Origin: Nitrososphaerota archaeon
GTDB taxonomy: Archaea > Thermoproteota > Nitrososphaeria > Nitrososphaerales > Nitrosopumilaceae
DNA: 64,000 bases
Direction: 5' to 3'
NCBI GenBank assembly: GCA_028866655.1
Contig: JAGWHQ010000001.1
Span: 115,198 to 179,197 of the forward strand
The stretch's first letter is position 1. Every line of letters begins with the position of its first letter. The notes beneath the pieces were generated by a model. The model was not told the origin of the DNA. It saw nothing but the letters and a program-made list of their open reading frames with translations, and ran no database searches. This document shows, one piece after another, positions 34,661 to 43,457 of this stretch. The position numbers were made by a program, and so were the translations under genes.

Positions 34661-35677
34661 GTGTCAGACAAGATCAGTATTGCCCTAGTTGGAGCAGGCA
34701 ATGTATCAAATACCATTGTAAAAGGCTTGGAGTTTTACAAAAACTCAACTGAAGGTCTATGGCATCCCAAAATTGGAGGAATTTCATTAAACGATATTAC
34801 AGTTGTTGCAATATATGACATCGATGCATCAAAGGTTGGAAAAACCATTTCAAGCATAGTAAATTCCAAGTCAGATTTTGGAGGCCTTGTAATCCAGCCA
34901 GGAATTGCAGAAGATGTTGCGCCACCACACATTTCAAAAAATGGTCAGGTAAAATCATCAAGTTATGACGAGTTTGTAAACTCCCTTAAAAAATCAAAAC
35001 CAGATTTTCTTGTAAATGTCATATCATCAGGAATGGAAAAAAGCAGTGAAAAATATGCCAAGGCCGCACTTGATGCAGGATGCTCTTTCTTTAATGCAAC
35101 AGCTGCCAAGACATGTACAGACCAGACAAGAAAAGAATTCCAGTCAAAAGGACTTGTCATACTTGGAGACGACCTTATGAGTCAGTTTGGAGGTACTGCA
35201 TTTCATAGAGGCATGATAGATTTCATGGCAAGCAGGGGAATTTACCTAAAAAAAGCATACCAACTTGATGTTGGTGGCAACCAAGACACCCAGAATACAA
35301 TGGCAGAGGAGACAAGAGAAAGAAAGAGACTCATCAAGACAGAATCCATTGCAATAGAATCACCAGTTCCTTTCATGTCAACTGCAGGTACTACAGAATA
35401 TGCAGAACAACTCGGGGATTCCAGAGTAAGCTATTACTGGATGGAGGCAAAGGGCTTTTTGGGTTCCCCAGTTGAACTGGATTTATCCCTTAGAACAAAC
35501 GATAGTACAAACGGCTGCAATGTTATCGTTGATTCAATCAGGGCTGCAAAAAAAGCAATCATAACCAAGGATTATGCTAAGACAGATATTATTTCCGCAT
35601 ACGCGTTCAAGAATCCTCCAAAGAAGATGCACATCAGAGAATGCATCAAAGCCTTTGAAGATGCGTTTACAAACTGA
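34661..35677 (+). CDS. ino1: Myo-inositol-1-phosphate synthase
   Basis: Converts glucose 6-phosphate to inositol 1-phosphate, a precursor of archaeal inositol phospholipids. The NAD motif is VGAGNVSNTIVKGL; DDLMSQFGGT and LDVGGNQDT in the central region are family blocks, with the C-terminal DYAKTDIISAYAFKNPP. The 338-aa length is typical of archaeal enzymes, shorter than eukaryotic ones. The start is GTG 34661; an overlapping ATG at 34656 is out of frame. Confidence 0.9.
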   Translation: MSDKISIALVGAGNVSNTIVKGLEFYKNSTEGLWHPKIGGISLNDITVVAIYDIDASKVGKTISSIVNSKSDFGGLVIQPGIAEDVAPPHISKNGQVKSSSYDEFVNSLKKSKPDFLVNVISSGMEKSSEKYAKAALDAGCSFFNATAAKTCTDQTRKEFQSKGLVILGDDLMSQFGGTAFHRGMIDFMASRGIYLKKAYQLDVGGNQDTQNTMAEETRERKRLIKTESIAIESPVPFMSTAGTTEYAEQLGDSRVSYYWMEAKGFLGSPVELDLSLRTNDSTNGCNVIVDSIRAAKKAIITKDYAKTDIISAYAFKNPPKKMHIRECIKAFEDAFTN

Positions 35678-35714
35678 GCAAACTATTAATGTGCAAAATA
35701 TGGAATAATTTTTC

Positions 35715-36533
35715 ATGCAGAAAGCAACCCTTAGTGACGAAGCACCAAAGATTTTTGCAGATTTAAGAGAAGTAGAGATTACAAGAGCAATAGCAAATGA
35801 ATTTCATTCAGTATTAATAGATAGATCAGACAGTGATGTGATTATAATCGGTGCAGGTCCTGCAGGACTTACTGCAAGCAGAGAATTATCAAAAATGGGA
35901 TTCAAGGTACTGGTAATTGAGCAGAATAACTATCTAGGCGGAGGTTATTGGCTAGGAGGATATATGATGAATCCAGTAACAGTACGAGCTCCAGCACAAA
36001 AAATATGGGACGAGCTTGGAATTCCATACAAAACAATTTCAGAAGGTCTCTATCTAACACCAGGACCACATGCAGTGTCAAAATTGATTGCTGCAGCATG
36101 TGATGCAGGAGTCAAGTTTTTGCAGTTAACCAAGTTTGATGACCTAGTTTTGAAGAATGGTCGCGTCTCAGGAGTTGTGGTAAACTGGATGCCAGTATCT
36201 GCACTTCCAAGAAACATAACATGTGTAGACCCAATTGCTCTAGAAGCTAAAATGGTAATTGACGCATCAGGTCATGATTCGGTCGCAGTAAAAAGACTGG
36301 TGGATAGAAAGTTGGTAGAATGGAAAGGAATGGATCCAATGTGGATAGATGATGGTGAAAACCGAGTCGTATACAAGACAGGTGAACTATATCCAGGTCT
36401 GGTCATTTCTGGTATGTCTGTAACGGAAACATATGGACTGGCAAGAATGGGTCCAACATATGGCTCTATGCTACTATCAGGCAAAAGGGCAGCAGAAGTA
36501 ACAGCTGCAAAACTAAGAGAACTAAGAAGATAA
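35715..36533 (+). CDS. thi4: Thiamine thiazole synthase Thi4 with active-site Cys
   Basis: Makes the thiazole moiety of thiamine from NAD and glycine. The FAD/NAD motif is VIIIGAGPAGLTA, with GGGYWLGGYMMN and ASGHD blocks. Where methanogen Thi4 has His (LHVDP) and yeast has its sulfur-donating Cys, this protein has ITCVDPIALEAK, i.e. Cys170. That predicts a yeast-type suicide enzyme donating its own sulfur once, rather than a sulfide-using catalyst. This is strong inference from one residue. The gene stands alone between ino1 and a putative metallopeptidase. Confidence 0.92.
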   Translation: MQKATLSDEAPKIFADLREVEITRAIANEFHSVLIDRSDSDVIIIGAGPAGLTASRELSKMGFKVLVIEQNNYLGGGYWLGGYMMNPVTVRAPAQKIWDELGIPYKTISEGLYLTPGPHAVSKLIAAACDAGVKFLQLTKFDDLVLKNGRVSGVVVNWMPVSALPRNITCVDPIALEAKMVIDASGHDSVAVKRLVDRKLVEWKGMDPMWIDDGENRVVYKTGELYPGLVISGMSVTETYGLARMGPTYGSMLLSGKRAAEVTAAKLRELRR

Positions 36534-36558
36534 ATCAATTAGTTTTCAAAAGTACTTG

Positions 36559-37341
36559 ATGAAAATATCTAAAATTTTTCTCTATGACGAATCGTCAGTT
36601 CCTGAAATAAAGATAAACGACCTTGCCAAATTCTTGGAGGAGATATTATGTATACCAGTGGAAACACGAAAAAATTTCTTTTCTCATTTCAAGTCAGATA
36701 AAAATACAGCATACAATCTGGCATCATCACGGGTTTTCAATCCATACATTCCATTTGAAAAACATGTCCCAACAGAAGAAGAGATTAATTTTGAAGAAGA
36801 ATCATTTGGAAACCACTCCAACTTTAATATTGTATTGTATGATGGTTTTGAAATACAAAAAATTATACAAAATATAATTCCAGAAGAGGAACTATCAGAT
36901 GGAATGTTTCACCTTGTCTTTACCACAAGATTAGGGTGTACATACGATTATGATGATTATAGATACCATGGCAGAGCAGTTATTTGTTCAAATCCATCCA
37001 TCATCTCAACTACTGGAATAATAGAAGCACCTGCCAAGCCCCGTGAATATTATCTCAGCATACACCAGACCATATCGCAAGGCCTCAATATTGACGCGTT
37101 AAAGGAACAATTTCAAGGCAAGTTTCTAGAATACCATGATAATAATCTCGGTCAAGTAGTACGAGGATATGCACTCCAAGCAATTTTCTATCACATTACA
37201 GCAGATCCATTTTGCAATTCCAAGGAATGTATCTTGTATAATGCACATTGGCAAGAAGATCTAATCCATTCCCAGATGCAATCAGGAAAACTGTGTGGAC
37301 ATCATCAGAAAATTCTTGAGACGATCATCAAGCCTGAATAA
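36559..37341 (+). CDS. Putative metallopeptidase-like protein (DUF6775-type)
   Basis: A 260-aa soluble protein. The C-terminal signature FCNSKECILYNAHWQEDLI followed by LCGHH is Cys/His rich and looks like the zinc-binding end of an archaemetzincin-like family, but a classical HExxH is not evident. I therefore suggest DUF6775-type with caution. The ATG at 36559 is used instead of TTG 36556, with GATAAATC at about -27. No functional partner is adjacent. Confidence 0.6.
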   Translation: MKISKIFLYDESSVPEIKINDLAKFLEEILCIPVETRKNFFSHFKSDKNTAYNLASSRVFNPYIPFEKHVPTEEEINFEEESFGNHSNFNIVLYDGFEIQKIIQNIIPEEELSDGMFHLVFTTRLGCTYDYDDYRYHGRAVICSNPSIISTTGIIEAPAKPREYYLSIHQTISQGLNIDALKEQFQGKFLEYHDNNLGQVVRGYALQAIFYHITADPFCNSKECILYNAHWQEDLIHSQMQSGKLCGHHQKILETIIKPE

Positions 37342-37371
37342 TTTAAATATGAACTTGAACGAGTTTGACTT

Positions 37372-38334
37372 GTGCAAGCAGAAGTAAGATCAGATAATAA
37401 AAAACCAGAAATAAGAAAAAAGTTCGACGTATTAATTATTGGCGCAGGTCCTGCAGGATATACTGCGGCCATCTACACATCACGTGCAAAACGTGAGACA
37501 CTCATAATTTCAGGAATTCTTCCAGGCGGCCAGTTAATGCTTACAACAGAGGTTGAGAATTTCCCAGGCTTTGCAAAAGGAATCATGGGCCCAGAACTAA
37601 TGACAACCATGAGAGAGCAGGCAGAAAGAATGGGAACTACAATAATTGATGATGAAGTAGTAAATGTTGATTTTAGACACAAACCGTTTAAGATATTGAC
37701 ATACTCTGAAGAGTATGAAGCAGATGCAGTAATTATTGCAACAGGTGCAACCCCAAGAAAGATTGGTGCAAAAGGAGAACAGGAATTCAGTGCCCGAGGA
37801 GTATCATATTGTGCAACATGTGATGGACCATTTTTTAAAAATCAAGAGATTGTGGTAGCAGGTGGAGGAGATTCAGCCATGGAAGAAGCAATTTTCCTTA
37901 CCAAGTTTGCAAATAAGGTTCATGTCATACATAGAAAAGACAAGCTTCGTGCAAGCAAAGTTATGCAGGATAGAGCATTTGGAAATCAAAAGATTCAGTT
38001 CCATTGGAATACAGTAATTGAAGAGATAAAGGGAAATCAAAAAGTCAACCAGATTACGATAAAAGATACCACAACAAACAATGTAAACACGCTAGAAGTT
38101 GGTGGGATATTTGTTGCAATTGGACACGAGCCAAATACAAAATTATTCCAAGGACAGATTGACTTTGACGCAAACGGTTACATTGCATTAAAAAATCACA
38201 CCCAGACAAACATAGAAGGAGTATTTGCAGCAGGAGATGTACACGACCACAGATATAGACAGGCAATTACAGCAGCTGCATTTGGTTGCATGGCTGCAAT
38301 TGATGTAGACAAGTATCTCGCAGAGCGCAAATAA
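37372..38334 (+). CDS. trxB: Thioredoxin-disulfide reductase
   Basis: FAD-dependent reductase passing electrons from NAD(P)H to thioredoxin. The FAD motif is VLIIGAGPAGYTAA, the redox-active pair is in YCATCDGPFF, and the NAD(P) motif is VVAGGGDSAMEEA, followed by GVFAAGDVHDHRYRQA. Length (320 aa) is standard. GTG start 37372, with ATTTAAATATG about 27 nt upstream. It would serve disulfide reduction, including for rhodaneses and reductases in the window. Confidence 0.93.
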   Translation: MQAEVRSDNKKPEIRKKFDVLIIGAGPAGYTAAIYTSRAKRETLIISGILPGGQLMLTTEVENFPGFAKGIMGPELMTTMREQAERMGTTIIDDEVVNVDFRHKPFKILTYSEEYEADAVIIATGATPRKIGAKGEQEFSARGVSYCATCDGPFFKNQEIVVAGGGDSAMEEAIFLTKFANKVHVIHRKDKLRASKVMQDRAFGNQKIQFHWNTVIEEIKGNQKVNQITIKDTTTNNVNTLEVGGIFVAIGHEPNTKLFQGQIDFDANGYIALKNHTQTNIEGVFAAGDVHDHRYRQAITAAAFGCMAAIDVDKYLAERK

Positions 38335-38404
38335 TTAAAAAAATCTCAAGAATAGATCATGTATAATCAAAACTAAGAGATTTCACATTCTGATCAAGAA
38401 TAAC

Positions 38405-38414
38405 GATAAATATT
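38405..38414 (+). promoter_or_regulatory. TATA box of the 54-aa repeat peptide gene
   Basis: GATAAATATT is centred about 26 nt before ATG 38434, supporting the small gene. Confidence 0.45.
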
Positions 38415-38433
38415 TGCTAATAGTATTATTTTC

Positions 38434-38598
38434 ATGGGATTTTTAAACAAAGTTAAAGATGTATCTCAGAAAGGTTATGAAAAGGGTGTTGACCTTGGAA
38501 AAAAAGGCATTGAGAAAGGAGCAGAACTAGGAACTAAAGGATATGACAGTGCTAAAGAATCTGCAAAAAAAGGTCACGAAAAAGCCAAAAGAAAATAA
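38434..38598 (+). CDS. Small LEA-like amphipathic repeat peptide (54 aa)
   Basis: Missing from the ORF track. It reads MGFLNKVKDVSQKG and then glycine-lysine spaced repeats such as YEKGVDLGKKG, IEKGAELGTKG and YDSAKESAKKG, with an 11-residue rhythm. This composition resembles group 3 LEA or apolipoprotein-like amphipathic helices that associate with membranes or protect proteins during drying. A TATA-like box is placed at about -26. No homologue can be named, and the stress role is inference. Confidence 0.65.
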   Translation: MGFLNKVKDVSQKGYEKGVDLGKKGIEKGAELGTKGYDSAKESAKKGHEKAKRK

Positions 38599-38659
38599 CA
38601 GTCAATTCTCACAAGACTCTAACCATTTAATTTGACAACGAGATGGTCGAGTATAATTA

Positions 38660-39610
38660 TCATCCATTAACATGAAATGGTCTAAGCATAATTCTTCCAA
38701 ATACAATAATAGTGATTAATGCAATCATGAGCAAAATCAGCCCACTAGGAAATTCAGGTACTGTATGAATCACATTTGACATGTTAGTAATTTGTGGCAA
38801 TTGATTTCCAGTCAAATTTTGACTGGCTGTATTAACAGTGGAGACATTTTGGGATGCCATTCTAGTACCAATGATTTGAACAGATTGGGTGCCCTGTAAG
38901 AATGGTATTGTCAAGGTTCTTTCGCTTGCAGTTACTTGTTTCTGGTGCGGTTGAACTTGTACACCATCAACTAGTACGCCAAACAAATCATCAGTGCCAT
39001 CATTTGCTTTAGAGTCAATCAAAGATCTTGGAAGTGAAAGTGTGATAGATCCATAATTAGTGGATTGTATAGATACAACCAGCATGAAATTTGATGGATT
39101 GACATACATGTTAACCACAGAACCTCCGCTAATTGTATATGGTACATCAAAGGTTTGACGACCAGGAATTTGTATTTGAAATACGTCGTTGATTGGAGCA
39201 GTTGTTGCCATGTATGAAAAAGTTGTTTGAGTTGGAATTGTAGAACCATACTGAACTAGTACGGTATAAACACCACCTGATTTCCACATGGAACCTGATA
39301 TCTCAATGGCATCAGTGTAAGAACCATCTAAAGCAACAGTGACCTGTGTTGTCTTGATTTGATTACTATAGGGATCTAAAATGTTGATCGTCAAAGTACT
39401 TCCCGGTACAACAGTTTTGACTGTACCAGAAATTACAATCGTGTCACCAAAGATATAGAATGGTTTGTCAGTTGCCACCGTGATACTAGAGTTTGCAAGA
39501 ACCCGATGTGCAAAAACAGGTTCTGACAATACCAGAATTCCAAATACAACCAATAATGCAAAAAGCATACAATGGCTATTGAAGAACTTTTTCAAAGTGT
39601 GGTTGAGCAA
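38660..39610 (-). CDS. Secreted protein with C-terminal PEFG-CTERM-like sorting signal
   Basis: A 316-aa exported protein. A signal peptide covers about residues 14-35 (LFALLVVFGILVLSEPVFA), then come Ig-like beta-rich segments (TDKPFYIFGDTIVISGTV). The C-terminus has VPEFPSGLILLMIALITIIVFGR ending in a basic patch, the tripartite pattern of the thaumarchaeal PEFG-CTERM signal recognised by an archaeosortase. It is thus probably a surface-anchored protein. The adhesion or envelope role is inference; the sorting enzyme is not in the window. Confidence 0.8.
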   Translation of the reverse strand: MLNHTLKKFFNSHCMLFALLVVFGILVLSEPVFAHRVLANSSITVATDKPFYIFGDTIVISGTVKTVVPGSTLTINILDPYSNQIKTTQVTVALDGSYTDAIEISGSMWKSGGVYTVLVQYGSTIPTQTTFSYMATTAPINDVFQIQIPGRQTFDVPYTISGGSVVNMYVNPSNFMLVVSIQSTNYGSITLSLPRSLIDSKANDGTDDLFGVLVDGVQVQPHQKQVTASERTLTIPFLQGTQSVQIIGTRMASQNVSTVNTASQNLTGNQLPQITNMSNVIHTVPEFPSGLILLMIALITIIVFGRIMLRPFHVNG

Positions 39611-39642
39611 AAGTTACAGGACATGATAGATAAACCTTGTAA

Positions 39643-40635
39643 TTATTCTCTAATTTTTGATATGTATTTTGAATTTGCCAGTGCGGAATCATATTCACTT
39701 TCTGTAAGTATTTTTTGTTGAGTATAGAGGCTCTTGAACTTTCTTCCATCATCTGCAAATATTCCAACTACACAACCACTTGAGATGTCATACTTTTTCA
39801 TTGCAGTGTATACAGTAGCAGAAGATGGACTGACAAGCATCTTTTCTTTTTGCAGTATCTCTTTTACAGATGCAAATGCCTCTTCGTTTGTGATAGTTAC
39901 CCAGTCATCAACTACTTGTTCACGCCTGATAAACAAGTCTGGTTTTGAAGATTCTTCAAAGTTTCTCAAACCCTGAATCAAGTGATTTTGTTGTGGTTGG
40001 ACTGCAATTACCTTGATGTTTGGATTTTTCTCTTTTAGATATGCACCAATTCCTGTAATGGTGCCGCCTGTTCCAACACCTGTGAAAAAGTGGGTTATCT
40101 TTCCTTGTGTCTGTTCCCATATTTCAGGCCCTGTTCCCTTGTAGTGACCCATGAAATTTGCCTCGTTTGCATATTGGTTTGGAGAATAATACTTGTCAGG
40201 CCTTGCAGATGCAATAGACCTTGCAAGTGCAATGCTTTGATCAGTACCTGCACCAACCTTTGGACACAAGTCATCTGTTGTTTGATATAGTGTAGCGCCA
40301 AGTGATTCAATTATTTTTTTAGTTTCATCGCTTGCCTTTTCGGGGATTACAATTTCAACCTTGTATCCAAGAACTTTTGCAATTCCCGCAAGCGCAATTC
40401 CAGTGTTACCAGAAGTTGGCTCGATGATTATCGTGTGTCCTCTTTTGATAAGACCTTGTTCTTCTGCCATCTTGACCATCCAGTATGCAGCCCTGTCCTT
40501 TACAGAGCCAAACGGATTGTAAAACTCTAGTTTAGCATAAAATTCAGCATTATTTTTTGAAAGTGATTCCAGTTTTACAATCGGCGTGCCACCAATTTTT
40601 ATTGGCATACTGACATCTTCTAGTGTTTCAGCCAA
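39643..40635 (-). CDS. cysM: Cysteine synthase family PLP enzyme
   Basis: Forms cysteine from an activated serine and a sulfur donor. The PLP lysine is in NPFGSVKDRAAY, followed by EPTSGNTGIALA and the phosphate loop GVGTGGTITG. Length is 330 aa, standard for the family, with a short C-terminal extension (TQQKILTESEYD). Its start is 4 nt from the stop of the tusA-like gene, so the sulfur carrier protein may supply it directly. Whether O-acetylserine, O-phosphoserine or another acceptor is used cannot be set here. Confidence 0.9.
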   Translation of the reverse strand: MAETLEDVSMPIKIGGTPIVKLESLSKNNAEFYAKLEFYNPFGSVKDRAAYWMVKMAEEQGLIKRGHTIIIEPTSGNTGIALAGIAKVLGYKVEIVIPEKASDETKKIIESLGATLYQTTDDLCPKVGAGTDQSIALARSIASARPDKYYSPNQYANEANFMGHYKGTGPEIWEQTQGKITHFFTGVGTGGTITGIGAYLKEKNPNIKVIAVQPQQNHLIQGLRNFEESSKPDLFIRREQVVDDWVTITNEEAFASVKEILQKEKMLVSPSSATVYTAMKKYDISSGCVVGIFADDGRKFKSLYTQQKILTESEYDSALANSKYISKIRE

Positions 40636-40639
40636 GGAA

Positions 40640-40888
40640 TTATTTCACCTTCTTAATTGTAAATTCTAAATCCTTGTCTGTTTTTTTTATACCAATTAAT
40701 TGATGACCAGTTCTATTGACCCATCTTGTGATATCTTCCTCAGATGCAGGATCGTCTGCCGTTATTTTTAGAATATTCCCTACTGCCATTCTTTCTATCT
40801 CTATCTTTGTTCTAAAGACAGGCTCTGGACAGAACATGCCTCGTACATCAATTGTTTTAGTTGGAGTTGATTCTGAAATATCGGCCAC
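40640..40888 (-). CDS. tusA: TusA/SirA-type sulfur carrier protein
   Basis: An 82-aa protein with the TusA fold. It contains VRGMFCPEPVF, the conserved CPxP motif whose Cys carries a persulfide, and ends with a beta strand. TusA proteins relay sulfur from cysteine desulfurases or rhodaneses to tRNA thiolation and other uses. Here the next gene on the same transcript is a cysteine synthase, 4 nt away, suggesting sulfur delivery for cysteine synthesis. No desulfurase is nearby. Confidence 0.88.
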   Translation of the reverse strand: MADISESTPTKTIDVRGMFCPEPVFRTKIEIERMAVGNILKITADDPASEEDITRWVNRTGHQLIGIKKTDKDLEFTIKKVK

Positions 40889-40949
40889 CTGTAAGCCAAA
40901 AAGTGCTCACGCAATATTAAAATCTATTCATAAATGCAAGAAAATCAGA

Positions 40950-41870
40950 TCATTTTAGAATCATTGGCAGAATTGCTCTCAGGTTTCTCTCATACAAAAC
41001 TGTATGATCCTGGTCTTTGAAGTTTATCTTGTTTGAAAGTTTTGTAATCAAACGTACTGCAACTTTGTATGCAGTTGTCCATACGATACTATTTGGATTT
41101 GACTCAAAAGCATTGATTAAAAATTTGCATACCCCTGTTAGATGTGGATGATTTTCTTCAAAGTATATGATGATATCCTCTTTAGAATTTTCAATCTTGT
41201 ACAGTGCATGTTCTATCATTTCCCGGCTTGTAATGTAACCCGTGTCCCCTACTGTTACTTTACCATGTCGTAATGCATACAAGATGTCATCAAGGTTGTT
41301 TTCAGAATCAATCATGTTCGTACACCTTCCAAGTGTAGATGCAACGTGTGAATCGCTTCCTGCCACCTCTATGAGGTTTAATGCTTTTGCAAAATGATAT
41401 GCTCTAAGATTAGAATATCTATCCACATTGTTGCTGTTAAAGACCTCAATTAGATCACACAGGGCAGCCCTTTCTCGCAATCCATTGCTTAGTCCAAAGG
41501 GATGCGGTGCACAAGATACTGCACCTTGTGATTTTACGATATCCAGTATCTCTTCAAGACTATTTCCTGTCTTCACTGTTTGATTTAGACCAAATGCAAG
41601 TACATGTATTCCTTGATCAGTTGTTATCTCTTCTCCCGGATATACTCTAATCTTTTTGTATTTTTCATGATTTTGTTGACACTCTAAAAGAGAACTGTAG
41701 CCATTCAGTGTATTATGATTTGTAATGAAAAATGCATCAAGACCTGTCTCATGTGCTTTATCTAGTTGTTGCATAACTGTAACTCCGCAATCATATGGAG
41801 TTTCTTTAGGCCCAAGCTGAAAGTTTGAAAATTCATTATGACAATGCAGTTCAATTTTTAATCCTGCCAA
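40950..41870 (-). CDS. PHP-domain metal-dependent hydrolase
   Basis: A 306-aa protein of the PHP phosphoesterase superfamily. Metal-binding motifs are IELHCHNEFS, ITNHNTL, PGEEITT, CAPHPFG and VAGSDSHV, which fill the family's metal-binding loops. The C-terminal 80 residues form an additional helical region of unknown role. Substrates of stand-alone PHP proteins include nucleotides and sugar phosphates. TTG start at 41870. No cofactor-specific partner lies next to it. Confidence 0.82.
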   Translation of the reverse strand: MAGLKIELHCHNEFSNFQLGPKETPYDCGVTVMQQLDKAHETGLDAFFITNHNTLNGYSSLLECQQNHEKYKKIRVYPGEEITTDQGIHVLAFGLNQTVKTGNSLEEILDIVKSQGAVSCAPHPFGLSNGLRERAALCDLIEVFNSNNVDRYSNLRAYHFAKALNLIEVAGSDSHVASTLGRCTNMIDSENNLDDILYALRHGKVTVGDTGYITSREMIEHALYKIENSKEDIIIYFEENHPHLTGVCKFLINAFESNPNSIVWTTAYKVAVRLITKLSNKINFKDQDHTVLYERNLRAILPMILK

Positions 41871-41924
41871 TGTTTATCGAATCCACCTGTTAATGCATAT
41901 AATCTTTGTTTCTGGAATTTTTGC

Positions 41925-42665
41925 TCATCGGAACAGATCAAGTGATTTGACGCGCAGTAGATCTTGAAGAGTTCCATTTTTTTTATCAAAGGCATAGTTG
42001 CGTACAATTGCAATCGGTGTGTAAAGTGTTTTTCCTCGAACCAGCTCTGTTGCAGAACAAATTTCATCGGCAATTGCAATTGCGGTAACCCGAAGAACTC
42101 GCTTGAAATTATCTTGTATTCCTTCATAGTCAATTATAGGAGATATCCCAGACACTCCTATTGCAACATCAGTCTGGCCTTCTCGAAACGGTCTTCCAAA
42201 TGTATCAGAAATTATGACTGCTACATTTTTTCCAGCCTTTGTCTTGATACGTTTTCTGAGTCTCTGAGCAGAGTCATCGGAATCTTTTGGAAGAAGTGTA
42301 GCAAACCCTTTTTCCATGTTACTCTCATCAATGCCTGCATTTGCACAGACAAGACCATGTCGTGTTTGAGATATGATGATGCCATTTTTCATTCGAATTA
42401 TTCTTTTTGTTTCATCAAGAATCAGTTGTACTATCCTCGGATCCTTTTTGTATGCACTTGCAATCCCTGTTGCAAGAAGTGTCGGTTTTACTTTGGACAG
42501 TTCGATTTTTTGTCCCTCTTGTTTTGAGATTATCTTTTGTGTAAAAACAAGGATGTCACCTTCCTTGAGTTCCCTGCCAGCCTTTGTCTTGAGTAAAATT
42601 TCAATCAGATCATCTCCAGATTCTATATCAGACGGTATCTTGACAGGAATAATTTGCATAGACAT
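41925..42665 (-). CDS. cofE: Coenzyme F420-0:L-glutamate ligase
   Basis: GTP-dependent addition of glutamate to F420-0. Family blocks are IPVKIPSDIESGDDL at the N-terminus, DILVFTQKIISKQEG, GFATLLPKDSD and ISDTFGRPFREGQTDVAIG. Length (246 aa) is typical of archaeal CofE. Together with known F420 use in thaumarchaea this suggests F420-dependent redox steps. No other cof gene is in the window. Confidence 0.92.
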   Translation of the reverse strand: MSMQIIPVKIPSDIESGDDLIEILLKTKAGRELKEGDILVFTQKIISKQEGQKIELSKVKPTLLATGIASAYKKDPRIVQLILDETKRIIRMKNGIIISQTRHGLVCANAGIDESNMEKGFATLLPKDSDDSAQRLRKRIKTKAGKNVAVIISDTFGRPFREGQTDVAIGVSGISPIIDYEGIQDNFKRVLRVTAIAIADEICSATELVRGKTLYTPIAIVRNYAFDKKNGTLQDLLRVKSLDLFR

Positions 42666-42706
42666 GCAATCAGGTTGGTTTTTTACTGCTTAAAATGATA
42701 TCTTGT

Positions 42707-43357
42707 TTAGGCAAACGTCTGCAACGGTATCTTCAGACCATAGTGCTTGTTGATTAACCCTATAATCTTTGAGAGATCCTTTTCTTCAAGTGTTACAGTT
42801 GCAAGCTCTTTTACCATATCTTGAGCCCTAAATGCAATACCAAGACCGCAGATATTAAACAGTTTAACATCATTTGCTCCATCTACTACTACAACAATAT
42901 TTTCTTTTTTTTCTTTCCATTCATTTATTTTTATATTTGCAGATTTTGCCTTGTCAGAGTCTACATCAATTGTTACACCATCAAGTTTTCCATCCTTGAA
43001 TAGTAATTCATTTGAGAAAACATAGTCAAGGTTTAGTTCATCTTTTAGTCTATCAGTCATTAGTGTAAATCCTCCAGATACAGCCATTATTTTCCATCCT
43101 GCTGCTTTTAATGCCCTGCAAGCCTCTTTTGCACCAGTCATTATTTTTAGCGAGTCGGATACTTCTTTGCACGTATCATAATCGATTCCCCTGAGAAGAT
43201 CAATTCTTCTTCGCAATCCTTCTTCCCAGTTTATCTTTCCTTCAATTCCCTGTCTTGTGATTGCCCAGATTTCATCTTGCTTGTCAATTTTCTCGGCAAG
43301 TATTGGAAGAAATTCTGCATCAAGTAATACACCTTCAACATCAAAGATTGCTAACAT
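42707..43357 (-). CDS. serB: SerB-like HAD phosphatase with altered DxDxT motif
   Basis: HAD-superfamily protein most like phosphoserine phosphatase. Motif I reads FDVEGVLL instead of the usual DxDxT, so the second Asp is Glu and Thr is Val. Motif II is VSGGF, and DGANDVKLF gives motif IV. The nucleophile Asp is kept but the general acid/base position is Glu. Activity is likely but substrate or kinetics may differ. It may make serine for the cysteine synthases, though other HAD substrates fit. No neighbour is obviously in the serine pathway. Confidence 0.75.
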   Translation of the reverse strand: MLAIFDVEGVLLDAEFLPILAEKIDKQDEIWAITRQGIEGKINWEEGLRRRIDLLRGIDYDTCKEVSDSLKIMTGAKEACRALKAAGWKIMAVSGGFTLMTDRLKDELNLDYVFSNELLFKDGKLDGVTIDVDSDKAKSANIKINEWKEKKENIVVVVDGANDVKLFNICGLGIAFRAQDMVKELATVTLEEKDLSKIIGLINKHYGLKIPLQTFA

Positions 43358-43457
43358 CAGTTTCTTCTTTCAACCATAAATCAGATTATATAATCTTAAG
43401 CGATTGTCAGATCTTTTTACCACTAGTAATATATTCAAGGTTCTCAAGCTGGAGAAT

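Noticed and set aside
41964-42527. 187-codon plus-strand ORF with many cysteines
   Set aside because: Antisense to cofE, whose motifs are clear; cysteine richness is a by-product of the reversed codons.
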